Shown here: in pieces, positions 15,729 through 23,545 of the stretch | Numbering within the stretch: the stretch's first letter is position 1 | Layout of the letters: each line of letters opens with the position of its first letter | From: DAOUFU01 sp034429275 | GTDB lineage: Bacteria; Chloroflexota; Anaerolineae; Aggregatilineales; Aggregatilineaceae | NCBI GenBank assembly: GCA_034429275.1 | Contig: DAOUFU010000076.1 | Coordinates: 1-40,174 of the forward strand | Length of the DNA: 40,174 nt | Direction: 5' to 3' | The notes under the pieces: generated by a model | Databases searched by the model: none | What the model saw: only the letters and a program-made list of their open reading frames with translations | What the model was told of the DNA's origin: nothing | Translations under genes and position numbers: made by a program

Positions 15729-16655
15729 CTATCCGAGCGGATCAGCAGAGGTGACCAGGCGTAATCCCAACGCGGCATACTGGTTCAGTGCAGCCTGTGC
15801 CAGCGCCTCGAAATCGATCGCCGGGTGCGCTACAGAGGACATGCAATCGGTCAATACACGCCACCTGGCGATTTGCTCCGGCTGATCCTTGTAGTAGCGC
15901 ATCACCGAGGCAAGGGTTTCCAACACGCAGTGGCTTTTGGCCTGTCCGGCGACATAGATCAAGTCGTAGCTGGCGAGCATCGCCAGGAACCCGGTATTCA
16001 GCGTGCCCAAAGGCTCGCCGGGGACTTTGACTTCTGGCTCCAGCAGTGAGTAATGCTCGGTATGAGGGATCGAGCCTTTGGTCAGAAAGATGGGGCGCGA
16101 TTGGCGCGCGGCGGCATGATAGGCAATGGCCTCATAGAGTGCGGGTGTGATCGCATGGCCGGGCGTGCCGATCATGGTGTGGTAGGGCCAGATCATCAGC
16201 TCTTTTTTGGCGGATTGTTCCAGTTCACGCACGTAATAGCGTGACCAATCCGGCTCAAAGACGGGTACCCATTCTTCGCGTTCAACCGCGCGGCTGGTAA
16301 TCACGGTGAATGGCTGTGGCGCAGCGCCATCGGGGCTGGTCCACCAGGTAGGGTAAAAAATCTGCGTGGGCACGTGGCTATCAAGCGAAGCCGCAACAGC
16401 AGTCACCGCGTGCGCATGGCGGTATAACCACTCAATGGTTCGACGCGTATCCTCGACGGCACCTGGCACGCTGAGCGCACCATCGGTGTGTATGAAATCG
16501 ACCTGCGGATCAACCAGAAGCAGAATGATCTTGTGCTTGTCGGTGTTTGCAGCAGCGAGGCCGGCTTCACGTCCGGCAAGGATCGCAGTGGATGTGTGTG
16601 GAACATACAGAGTGCCGACACGGTCTGGGTCGTAAAAATCGGGTTTGTGGGTCAT
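15729..16655 (-). CDS. Nicotinamidase/isochorismatase-fold cysteine hydrolase
   Basis: A 308-aa protein of the isochorismatase-like family. Catalytic-type residues are visible: Asp in LLLVDPQVDF (D49/D53), the nicotinamidase-like DSH metal site (D92, H94), a Lys in LTKGSIPHTE (K193) and the nucleophile Cys243 in VAGQAKSHCV. It is about 100 residues longer than PncA, with an N-terminal extension (1-40) and an insert at about 95-190. It may hydrolyse nicotinamide or another amide. ATG 16655 is chosen because AAAGG lies just upstream. Its 3' end is 45 nt from the convergent methyltransferase. Confidence 0.8.
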   Translation of the reverse strand: MTHKPDFYDPDRVGTLYVPHTSTAILAGREAGLAAANTDKHKIILLLVDPQVDFIHTDGALSVPGAVEDTRRTIEWLYRHAHAVTAVAASLDSHVPTQIFYPTWWTSPDGAAPQPFTVITSRAVEREEWVPVFEPDWSRYYVRELEQSAKKELMIWPYHTMIGTPGHAITPALYEAIAYHAAARQSRPIFLTKGSIPHTEHYSLLEPEVKVPGEPLGTLNTGFLAMLASYDLIYVAGQAKSHCVLETLASVMRYYKDQPEQIARWRVLTDCMSSVAHPAIDFEALAQAALNQYAALGLRLVTSADPLG

Positions 16656-16698
16656 GGCAGCCTTTATCGTCAAAACACGGGTAGCAGTCTGCACGCAG

Positions 16699-16707
16699 AT
16701 TATACCA
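16699..16707 (-). promoter_or_regulatory. Extended -10 promoter of the cysteine hydrolase gene
   Basis: On the minus strand TGGTATAAT gives an extended -10 (TG-N-TATAAT) about 44 nt before ATG 16655. No strong -35 is visible, as is common for extended -10 promoters. Confidence 0.5.
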
Positions 16708-16738
16708 GTCCCACCGCGTCACCGGGAAATCCGGGCTA

Positions 16739-16768
16739 TTGAAGGTTCATAATATTCCGTGCTAGAGT
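16739..16768 (+). promoter_or_regulatory. Weak candidate promoter of the membrane histidine kinase
   Basis: TTGAAG (16739-16744) and TAGAGT (16763-16768) are separated by 18 nt, about 70 nt before the start. The 185-nt divergent gap (16656-16840) holds this and the promoter of the opposite gene. Confidence 0.3.
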
Positions 16769-16840
16769 GTGCACCATAGAAAGTGCGCGTAGAATAGTGC
16801 TGCCTGGGTTAAACAACATCACTTTGGGGTATAGAGCCAC

Positions 16841-19249
16841 GTGAAAATGAGCTACCGTTCGCGGGTACTGATTCTGTCATTGGGTCTGAACGCGTTGGCA
16901 CTGGCAATTCTGGTTATTCACCGACCAGAACGATCCAACCTGGATTGGGCAGGTGTGCTGGTGTTTACCGGCCTAGTGGCAGTGATGCTCAACCTGGGCA
17001 CGATGGCTGAGAATGTGATACCCCCCTTAGCCCCGGCAGCTGTGATGGCATATCTCACGCTGGGAACTGGGTCTTCAGTCGGTTCAGCGTTGTGGAGTGT
17101 ACTAGCCGGTTTGCTGTTGGGTCATGTGGGCTGGTCCTTGCGTGTGCAGTTTGTGGCCTGTTCCAGGCGTGATTGGGGCCGCTTGTGGCGGAGTCTCAGC
17201 CTGGGGAGCGCTCAGCTTATTGTCAGCCTGTTTCTCGGCGGAAAGGTGTACGCGGCGTTGGCTGGACGGCTGCCGCTGAACAGGCTGGAATGGAAAGATA
17301 TCCCGGCGGTTGCGGCGTTCCTGGGAGTTGTCTTCGCAGCCCTGTTGACACTCACAATCCTGGAATTCACCCTGGCGCGACATCATGCTCCGCGTGCATC
17401 AGTCGGGCGATGGCTGAGTGCGATTCCCGCGATGGTCCTGCCGCTGCCGGTGGCGATGGTGGGTGCGGTGACTTATCACCAGATGTCGGCCCCGGTATTT
17501 GTGAATCTGGCTGCCAGCTTGCTGATCGTTGCCGCAGGGGTGATCTTTTACGGGCGCGCCCAACAACGCGCTGAACAGCAATTAGCCGAGCTTCGCCTGC
17601 TTTCGGCAATTGGCCGGACCATACATTCGGGTCGCAACGTGAATGTCGTACTATCGGTTGTAGCCGAGCAGGTTACGCACCTGTTAGGTGTGGGAAGCCT
17701 CACCATAGCGCTGTATGACGCCAACCGACGTATGATCCATTTCCCGTTGAACATGCGTCGGCACCGGTCAGTTCCACTGGAGCCGCGCCCGACAAATGGT
17801 GGACTGATCGAATACGTCATTCAGACGCGTGAACCGTTGTTGATCGAGGATCGAGTCAATGAGCGGGCGCACAGCCTGGGTCTCATCCCGCCGGAGCCGC
17901 CTGCCTATTCGTGGATGGGAGTACCATTGGTGGGGGCGGGAGAGCGTGTGTGGGGGTGTATAACGGTTGTATCAAGCCATCCCAACAGGCTGTTTTCGCC
18001 CAAAGACCTGCATCTGCTGACCATGGTGGGCGCTCAAACCGGGATCGTACTGGATAATGCTCAACTGAATCGGTTGGCGCGAGACCGTTCGATGCAGCTG
18101 GCGACTTTGCACATAGCCAGAGACCGGATGCAGGTGATTCTGGACACGATGAAAGAAGCGATCATCCTGATCGATGGCGAAGGATGCATCACGCTGGCCA
18201 ATCCCCGTGTGCAGCCTTTACTGGGGCTGGACCCACTGGAGATTGTGGGGCGTACTGTAACCGACCTGGTGAACGACCCTGCGTTATGCCTGGCGGAACG
18301 CCTGGGATTTGATCCTGCGGCGCTGCTGGCATTGGTCAACGATGTATGCAGCGGCACATGGGATGACTCTTCGGAACTGGCACATAAGACACTCGAAATG
18401 CCCTCGGCAGCGAACGAACGCTATCTGGATCGCACACTGACCCTGGCTCGCGATGAGGGCGGCGCGGCGGCTGGCCTGCTCATGGCGTTTGCTGATGTAA
18501 CCGAAGAACGGGCGCTTGCCCAGGCGCGCCAGGATTTGAGCAGCATGATTGTTCACGATTTGCGCGGACCGCTCACCGCGATTTCGGCCAGCCTCAAACT
18601 TTTGAACGAGATTGCTCCGCCTGGCGACTCATTAGGACGCGTGATTCAGCAGACTACCGAGGCCTCTGCCCGCGCGATGCGCAAATTACTCAGCCTGGTC
18701 GATTCGCTGTTGGATGTCTCGAAGATGGAAAGCGGGGCGATGGACCTCAACTGCGAGCCGGTCATGCTGCGTAAGATGTGCGCGGCGGTACTGGATGATC
18801 TGACGCCGGCAGCGCATGAGCTTGACGTGGCTCTGAAGATGGACCTGGCGGACGATTTGCCGCTTTTGAATGTAGATGTGGACAAAGTTGAGCGGGTGCT
18901 GCTTAACCTGGTAGATAATGCGATCAAATTCTCTCCGGTGGGAGGGGTGGTCACTGTTCGGGCGGCGTACCCATCGCCTGAAAGCCGCTATCTGAAAGTC
19001 GAAGTCGTCGATAATGGCCCAGGCATTCCTGATGAGCATAAAGAACGTCTCTTTAACCGGTTTGCCCAGCTTGGTGGGCAGCGCGGGCGGCGACGTGGCA
19101 CCGGCCTGGGCTTGACCTTCTGCAAACTGGCGGTTGAGGCACACAAAGGCAAGGTATGGGTTGAGGATAATCCACAAGGCGGCTCGATTTTTGTGTTCAC
19201 GCTGCCCGTTGCCGAAGTGGATGAACTGGTGCTGCCCCAAACAGGGTGA
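16841..19249 (+). CDS. Membrane sensor histidine kinase (7-8 TM, GAF, PAS, HisKA, HATPase)
   Basis: An 802-aa orphan sensor kinase. Residues 1-240 hold seven or eight membrane helices without a large external loop, suggesting a membrane-embedded or intracellular signal. A GAF domain spans roughly 250-405 and a PAS domain 425-545. HisKA follows with MIVHDLRGPLTAISASLKLL (His about 572), and the HATPase_c domain ends the protein with NLVDNAIKFSP, VDNGPGIPDE and RGTGLGLTFCKLAVEAHKGK. No response regulator is adjacent. GTG 16841 or ATG 16847 could start it; neither has a clear ribosome site. Confidence 0.93.
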   Translation: MKMSYRSRVLILSLGLNALALAILVIHRPERSNLDWAGVLVFTGLVAVMLNLGTMAENVIPPLAPAAVMAYLTLGTGSSVGSALWSVLAGLLLGHVGWSLRVQFVACSRRDWGRLWRSLSLGSAQLIVSLFLGGKVYAALAGRLPLNRLEWKDIPAVAAFLGVVFAALLTLTILEFTLARHHAPRASVGRWLSAIPAMVLPLPVAMVGAVTYHQMSAPVFVNLAASLLIVAAGVIFYGRAQQRAEQQLAELRLLSAIGRTIHSGRNVNVVLSVVAEQVTHLLGVGSLTIALYDANRRMIHFPLNMRRHRSVPLEPRPTNGGLIEYVIQTREPLLIEDRVNERAHSLGLIPPEPPAYSWMGVPLVGAGERVWGCITVVSSHPNRLFSPKDLHLLTMVGAQTGIVLDNAQLNRLARDRSMQLATLHIARDRMQVILDTMKEAIILIDGEGCITLANPRVQPLLGLDPLEIVGRTVTDLVNDPALCLAERLGFDPAALLALVNDVCSGTWDDSSELAHKTLEMPSAANERYLDRTLTLARDEGGAAAGLLMAFADVTEERALAQARQDLSSMIVHDLRGPLTAISASLKLLNEIAPPGDSLGRVIQQTTEASARAMRKLLSLVDSLLDVSKMESGAMDLNCEPVMLRKMCAAVLDDLTPAAHELDVALKMDLADDLPLLNVDVDKVERVLLNLVDNAIKFSPVGGVVTVRAAYPSPESRYLKVEVVDNGPGIPDEHKERLFNRFAQLGGQRGRRRGTGLGLTFCKLAVEAHKGKVWVEDNPQGGSIFVFTLPVAEVDELVLPQTG

Positions 19250-19275
19250 TGGTTCTTGTTCTGCCAAACAGTTCA

Positions 19276-19305
19276 CATAAGACGCGAGCGCATAGGACGC
19301 GAGCA
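19276..19305. repeat. Tandem 15-bp direct repeat, two copies
   Basis: CATAAGACGCGAGCG is followed at once by CATAGGACGCGAGCA (13 of 15 identical) in the 66-nt gap between two convergent genes. It may be a slippage duplication. It forms no hairpin, so it is not an obvious terminator. Confidence 0.75.
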
Positions 19306-19315
19306 GCACAGTAGC

Positions 19316-20458
19316 TCAGCCTTGATGAGCCGGTTCGCGAGCCATCACTCGCTGATAGACAGCCAGGGTTTCGCGCGCGGCACGCTGCCACGAAAAGCGG
19401 GCGGCCCGTTCCGGCCCAGCAGCGGCCATCTCCGCGCGCAAGTGGTCATTGGCCAGCACCTCGCCGATCACATTCACCATGTGTTCAACATCGTATGGGT
19501 TGAAGTAACGCGGGATGTCCGCGCCGAGTTCGGGCATACTCGATTCCCGGCTGCTGACTACCGGTGCGCCGCAGGCCATCGCTTCCAGCACTGGCAACCC
19601 CGCGCCTTCGTATACCGAGGCCATGACGTAAAGGGTTGCCGCGCGGAAGACAGCGGGCAGGTCTTCATCGGGCACATAACCCGGCAGCAGAACGGCCTCT
19701 TGCTGCCCCAACGCGGCAATCCTATCGAAGAAGTCCTGGTAGAGCCATCCCTTCGCGCCAACAACCACCAGGTGCAGGCGGCGGTCATCGCGGCGGAGTT
19801 GGGCCAGCGCTTCAACCAGGCGAGTCAGGTTCTTTCGCGGCTCGATGGTTCCCACGGCCAGCAAGAAGCGGTCGGGAAGGTTGTATTTGGCACGTACACG
19901 CTTCACCTCGGAATCGGGCACGACGTGGAAGTGCGGCGCAGCCGCCTCGTGAACCACCGTGATCTTGTGATCGGGCGTGTGATAGTGGCGGATCAGGTCA
20001 TTTTTGGTCGCCTGCGAGACGACGATCACCGCGCTGGCACGCCGCACAAAAAGCGGCATGGCCGCATTCAGGAACCAATAATTCAACCGGCGGTGATGCT
20101 GCGGGAACAGTTTGTAGATCAGGTCGTGCACGGTGAGCACGCTCGGTACATCGCGCAGGGGCATCAGCAAGTGCTCGGTGGCGTGGAAGAGAGTAGCTCC
20201 TGGCACCAGCCGGTTGAAGGGCAGGTGGGCGACCTGGCCCATCCAGACAGCCATCCGCCAGGGTTTGTAACCCAGCCCGATTGAACGCGACTTGACCGAT
20301 GTCCATTCAGGATAGCTTTGTGCCTCGGCAGTGCGGTTGAAAAACAGCGTTGGGGACGTTGGCATCTCGTGAATGAGTGCCTGAACGAGCGAACGGGCAT
20401 AGCGCCCCAGCCCGGCCCGGTTGTTGACAGCAGCCGAGACGTCGATGTAGATTGTCAT
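19316..20458 (-). CDS. GT4-family glycosyltransferase
   Basis: A 380-aa GT-B enzyme of glycosyltransferase family 4. It has an N-terminal glycine-rich acceptor lobe (NNRAGLGRYARSLVQAL), the linker LAVGTIEPRKNLTRLVEAL and the EX7E nucleotide-sugar motif in YEGAGLPVLEAMACGAPVV (A in place of the usual F). ATG 20458 overlaps the stop of the WecG-like gene by 4 nt; the longer open frame to 20584 lies inside that gene and is rejected. Probably adds a hexose to a cell-surface glycan. Donor and acceptor unknown. Confidence 0.9.
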   Translation of the reverse strand: MTIYIDVSAAVNNRAGLGRYARSLVQALIHEMPTSPTLFFNRTAEAQSYPEWTSVKSRSIGLGYKPWRMAVWMGQVAHLPFNRLVPGATLFHATEHLLMPLRDVPSVLTVHDLIYKLFPQHHRRLNYWFLNAAMPLFVRRASAVIVVSQATKNDLIRHYHTPDHKITVVHEAAAPHFHVVPDSEVKRVRAKYNLPDRFLLAVGTIEPRKNLTRLVEALAQLRRDDRRLHLVVVGAKGWLYQDFFDRIAALGQQEAVLLPGYVPDEDLPAVFRAATLYVMASVYEGAGLPVLEAMACGAPVVSSRESSMPELGADIPRYFNPYDVEHMVNVIGEVLANDHLRAEMAAAGPERAARFSWQRAARETLAVYQRVMAREPAHQG

Positions 20459-21246
20459 GGGGGGGCCTCCCCAGCAGGCGACCGGACCGGCTGCTCGCGG
20501 TGCCGGATCACTGCCCAGACGAAACGCGGCAGGCGCAGCATTCGACGCCAGCGCCAGGGCTGCCGATAAAGGCGATAGAGCCATTCGAGGGCGTACCGGC
20601 GCATCCAGCGAGGGGCACGCGGTACTTCACCGGCGACAAAGTCAAACGCTCCACCGACGCCCAGTGCAGCGCAAACCGACAGGCGGCAGCGGTTGCGAGC
20701 GATCCAGAGGTCCTGGCGCGGCGCGCCATAGGCGACGAACAGGATATCGGCCTGGCTGGCATTAATCCGTTCCACAATGGCCTCTTCTTCTTCAGGGGCA
20801 GGGCTGCCCGCATAGGTACCTGCGATAGCTAACCCTGGATATTGTTCCACAAGGCGGGCGGCAGCACGCTCGGCAACCCCCGGTGCGGCCCCCAACAAAA
20901 ATATACGCCACCCTTCACGCGCGGCACGCTGTGCGATCAGCGGCAGGCCATCGGAGCCGGTGACTCGTTCGGGCAGGCGTTTGCCCAGGTACCGGGCGGC
21001 AAACAACAGTCCAACACCGTCGGCTACGCACAGGTCAGCCGATTGCAGGGTGCGCATAAAGGCCGGATCATCCTGCGCGATCATGACAAATTCTGGGCTG
21101 ACGGTACAAATCTGGTGCACGCGGCGCTCGGCTGCGATCCAGCCCGCGATATGATCAAGCAGGCCATCGAAGGTGATCGGGTCTATCGGGACGCCGAGAA
21201 TCACGACGCGGTGGGATTGGTCTGCCCCTTCAGTTGATGATGTCAT
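20455..21246 (-). CDS. WecG/TagA/CpsF-family glycosyltransferase
   Basis: A 263-aa GT26 enzyme. Members transfer ManNAc, ManNAcA or glucose to a lipid-linked saccharide. Conserved regions are VVILGVPIDPITFDGLLDHI, QICTVSPEFVMIAQ, LCVADGVGLLFAARYLGK, RVTGSDGLPLIAQRA, FLLGAAPGVAERAA and LFVAYGAPRQDLWIARNR, ending with GVGGAFDFVAGEVPRAPRWM and a basic, aromatic tail thought to touch the membrane in this family. ATG 21246 is chosen; the upstream frame continues but is not conserved. With the overlapping GT4 gene it forms a surface-polysaccharide operon. Confidence 0.92.
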   Translation of the reverse strand: MTSSTEGADQSHRVVILGVPIDPITFDGLLDHIAGWIAAERRVHQICTVSPEFVMIAQDDPAFMRTLQSADLCVADGVGLLFAARYLGKRLPERVTGSDGLPLIAQRAAREGWRIFLLGAAPGVAERAAARLVEQYPGLAIAGTYAGSPAPEEEEAIVERINASQADILFVAYGAPRQDLWIARNRCRLSVCAALGVGGAFDFVAGEVPRAPRWMRRYALEWLYRLYRQPWRWRRMLRLPRFVWAVIRHREQPVRSPAGEAPP

Positions 21247-21307
21247 ACAAATGGTCAGGAAATGTACCGGGTATATCCGCTGTGTAGATGTCAGGTTCAA
21301 CACCTGC

Positions 21308-21313
21308 ATTGTA
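21308..21313 (-). promoter_or_regulatory. Candidate -10 of the WecG/GT4 operon
   Basis: TACAAT on the minus strand about 60 nt before ATG 21246, with no clear -35. It shares the 162-nt divergent gap with the plus-strand promoter at 21357. Confidence 0.3.
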
Positions 21314-21356
21314 CCTCGGCAGGGTGGGTTTGGGCCAGCCTGATCCTGGTGCGAAG

Positions 21357-21384
21357 TTGCTTTCAGCCAGTCGATCGTTACAAT
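21357..21384 (+). promoter_or_regulatory. Candidate promoter of the membrane protein/GT4 pair
   Basis: TTGCTT (21357-21362) and TACAAT (21379-21384), 16-nt spacing. GGAGG follows 12 nt before ATG 21409, so the leader would be very short (about 18 nt). Confidence 0.4.
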
Positions 21385-21408
21385 TGGGGGCGGAGGTACA
21401 ACAATTCT

Positions 21409-22308
21409 ATGGCAGACGAACACGATTGGCGCGATGAACGGCCTGATGAGGATCCGGTAGCCGGGAATGGTGAAAGACCAGAGACTCCCGCAGAGGTAAC
21501 CGGTGATGTCGGTGAGGAAGCGGTCGTTGCCGAAGCCGCCCACCTGCTTTCGGCAGCGCGTTTTGATGACGAACTGGCCCGCCTTGAGTCGATCGAGAAC
21601 GAAGGTCCTTTCGATGGTGAGCAGCAGCAAGATCAAGGGCTGGCTCATGCCCGGCGTGCCGAATCAGGCGGTGAGGCCGAAGATCATGCAGATGCCGACG
21701 ACGGCGCAATCGAGGCGTTTGAGGATGGTGAGCGGGTGCGCGGTCCTCGCGCCCAGAGTTTCCGGCGCAGGCTGCGCGACCAGGTCAGTACACTCCCCCT
21801 GGCGGCGTGGTTAGTGGCGCTGGGCGCGTTTTTGTTAGCGCGTGAGCGAGGAGTCGATGGGCTGCCGGAACTGACCGACCTGGCGCTGGTGGAAGTGAGC
21901 GTGTTGGCCGTGGCGACCACGCTGATCATGCATTCGGTACTCTCCGGGCGGCGTGAGCGAGGGCTGCTGTTCTTCGGCCTATGGATTTGGGTCACGGCGG
22001 GGATGATAGCTGCCCTGGTATACGGCATCGACGACCAACCGGAAGTGGGCCAATGGTGGCCGTTGATCCTCTGGTCGTTGGCGCTGACGCTTCTGTTGAC
22101 TTACCTGTTAGAGCGGACGCACGATGCGCGCCTGGTGCTGTTGAGCACGGTGGTTCTGGTCGCCGGAGCGGTGGCTTATGCGGTGACCAGTGGGCGGATC
22201 GGGCAAGATGTGCTCGATCAGGCGGCGGATTACTGGCCGCTGTTGTTTTCAATTCTGGGGATAGTGCTGCTGCCGCTCGTATTCCGGCGGCGGCCCGTAA
22301 GCAGGTGA
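21409..22308 (+). CDS. Acidic-N-terminus multi-pass membrane protein, function unknown
   Basis: A 299-aa protein I do not recognise. Residues 1-115 are strongly acidic, low-complexity and probably disordered (rich in Asp, Glu, Ala and Gln). A basic stretch, QSFRRRLRDQ, leads into about six hydrophobic helices between 128 and 290, and the tail is basic (FRRRPVSR). ATG 21409 has GGAGG 12 nt upstream; the open frame extends to 21262 but has no ribosome site. The stop directly abuts the GTG/ATG of the next GT4 gene, so it may belong to glycan assembly, but no catalytic motif supports that. Confidence 0.75.
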   Translation: MADEHDWRDERPDEDPVAGNGERPETPAEVTGDVGEEAVVAEAAHLLSAARFDDELARLESIENEGPFDGEQQQDQGLAHARRAESGGEAEDHADADDGAIEAFEDGERVRGPRAQSFRRRLRDQVSTLPLAAWLVALGAFLLARERGVDGLPELTDLALVEVSVLAVATTLIMHSVLSGRRERGLLFFGLWIWVTAGMIAALVYGIDDQPEVGQWWPLILWSLALTLLLTYLLERTHDARLVLLSTVVLVAGAVAYAVTSGRIGQDVLDQAADYWPLLFSILGIVLLPLVFRRRPVSR

Positions 22309-22311
22309 GTG

Positions 22312-23415
22312 ATGCGATCCCTGACCATTGCTATCGACGCCAGCCGGACGACAATCGCCCGGCGCACCGGAACCGAGAATTACGCCTTACGCGTGATTCG
22401 AGCCATGCTGGCGTTGGAGTCGCCGCACCGGGTTGTGCTTTACTTCCGCGATATGCCGCCTGCCGATCTGTTCCCGGTGCATGAACGCGTCACGCAGCGT
22501 ATCATCCCATGGCCGCGCCTGTGGACGCATACCCGGTTTGCCGAGGCGCTGTGGCGCGATCGGCCCGATGTGACATTTGTACCCGCGCACACCCTGCCAT
22601 TGTGGTTTCCCGGCCCGGCAGTGGTGACGGTTCATGACCTTGGGTATGTGTATTTCCCAGAGGCGCACCAATCGTTCCAGCGCCAGTACCTGGAATGGTC
22701 TACCCGGCACAGTGTGAAGCGCGCGACACGCGTGATCGCCGACTCACTGGCGACGGCCACCGACCTGGCGGCTCACTACAAAGTGCCACAAGATCGGATC
22801 AGTGTGATTTACCTGGGCGTGGACGAAACGCTCACCCCGGTCACCGACCCGGAACGACTGGCGGAAGTGCGCGCTCGCTACGGCCTGCCCGAACGTTATC
22901 TGTTGTTTATGGGGACGCTTCAGCCGCGGAAAAATATCGCGCGCATTGTGCAAGGTTATGCCCGGTGGGCCGCCAGCCAACCCGATCCTGATGTGGCGCT
23001 GGTGCTGGCCGGGCAGCAAGGGTGGCTCTATGACCCCACGTGGACAGAAGGGGTAGGGGGCGTGATTCTGCCGGGATATATTCACGATGAGGATATCGCG
23101 GCACTTTACAGCGGCGCGGAGGCCCTGGTATTCCCATCGCTTCACGAGGGGTTTGGCTTCCCGGTGTTGGAAGCCATGCGCTGCGGTACGCCGGTCATCA
23201 CCAGCACGACTTCGTCACTGCCAGAAGTGGCGGGTGAGGCGGCGCTGTTGGTCAATCCCCGCGACGTGGATGCTATCGCCCAGGCGATAGGGCGGGTATT
23301 GAGCGATCGCACGCTCCGTGAGCGGCTTATCGAGCGAGGATTTACTCAGGCTGCCCGCTTCAACTGGCAGCAGACGGCTGAACAGACGCTCCAGGCGTTG
23401 GAAAGCAGCGCGTGA
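22312..23415 (+). CDS. GT4-family glycosyltransferase
   Basis: A 367-aa GT-B enzyme. The N-terminal lobe has ARRTGTENYALRVIRAML. The C-terminal lobe has YLLFMGTLQPRKNIARIVQG and the EX7E motif in LHEGFGFPVLEAMRCGTPVI, followed by SLPEVAGEAALLVNPRDVDA. It is related to the GT4 protein at 19316 but not nearly identical. ATG 22312 follows a GTG at 22309 that is also in frame, directly after the upstream stop. Likely works on the same surface glycan as the divergent WecG/GT4 pair. Confidence 0.9.
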   Translation: MRSLTIAIDASRTTIARRTGTENYALRVIRAMLALESPHRVVLYFRDMPPADLFPVHERVTQRIIPWPRLWTHTRFAEALWRDRPDVTFVPAHTLPLWFPGPAVVTVHDLGYVYFPEAHQSFQRQYLEWSTRHSVKRATRVIADSLATATDLAAHYKVPQDRISVIYLGVDETLTPVTDPERLAEVRARYGLPERYLLFMGTLQPRKNIARIVQGYARWAASQPDPDVALVLAGQQGWLYDPTWTEGVGGVILPGYIHDEDIAALYSGAEALVFPSLHEGFGFPVLEAMRCGTPVITSTTSSLPEVAGEAALLVNPRDVDAIAQAIGRVLSDRTLRERLIERGFTQAARFNWQQTAEQTLQALESSA

Positions 23416-23461
23416 GCGGGACCGTCATTAAAGGGTCAGGCCCCAGTCAGGTTAACAGAGT

Positions 23462-23490
23462 TTGCAGGATGAGAGAGCACTTTTTATAAT
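23462..23490 (+). promoter_or_regulatory. Sigma-70-type promoter of the PA14-SH3 gene
   Basis: TTGCAG (23462-23467) and a perfect TATAAT (23485-23490) with the ideal 17-nt spacer. Transcription would begin near 23497, about 50 nt before ATG 23546. This rules out the in-frame ATG at 23469, which lies inside the promoter. Confidence 0.65.
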
Positions 23491-23545
23491 CCTGGGGCAC
23501 GCTTACCATTTGTCGAGCGGATTAGTCATTCAGGGAAAAACCACC

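Noticed and set aside
19165..19180. TAATCCACA, a DnaA-box-like word
   Set aside because: A single copy inside the histidine kinase coding region, with no cluster or AT-rich region nearby.
20459..20584. N-terminal extension of the GT4 gene
   Set aside because: It lies within the WecG-like coding sequence; ATG 20458 with the ATGA overlap fits better.
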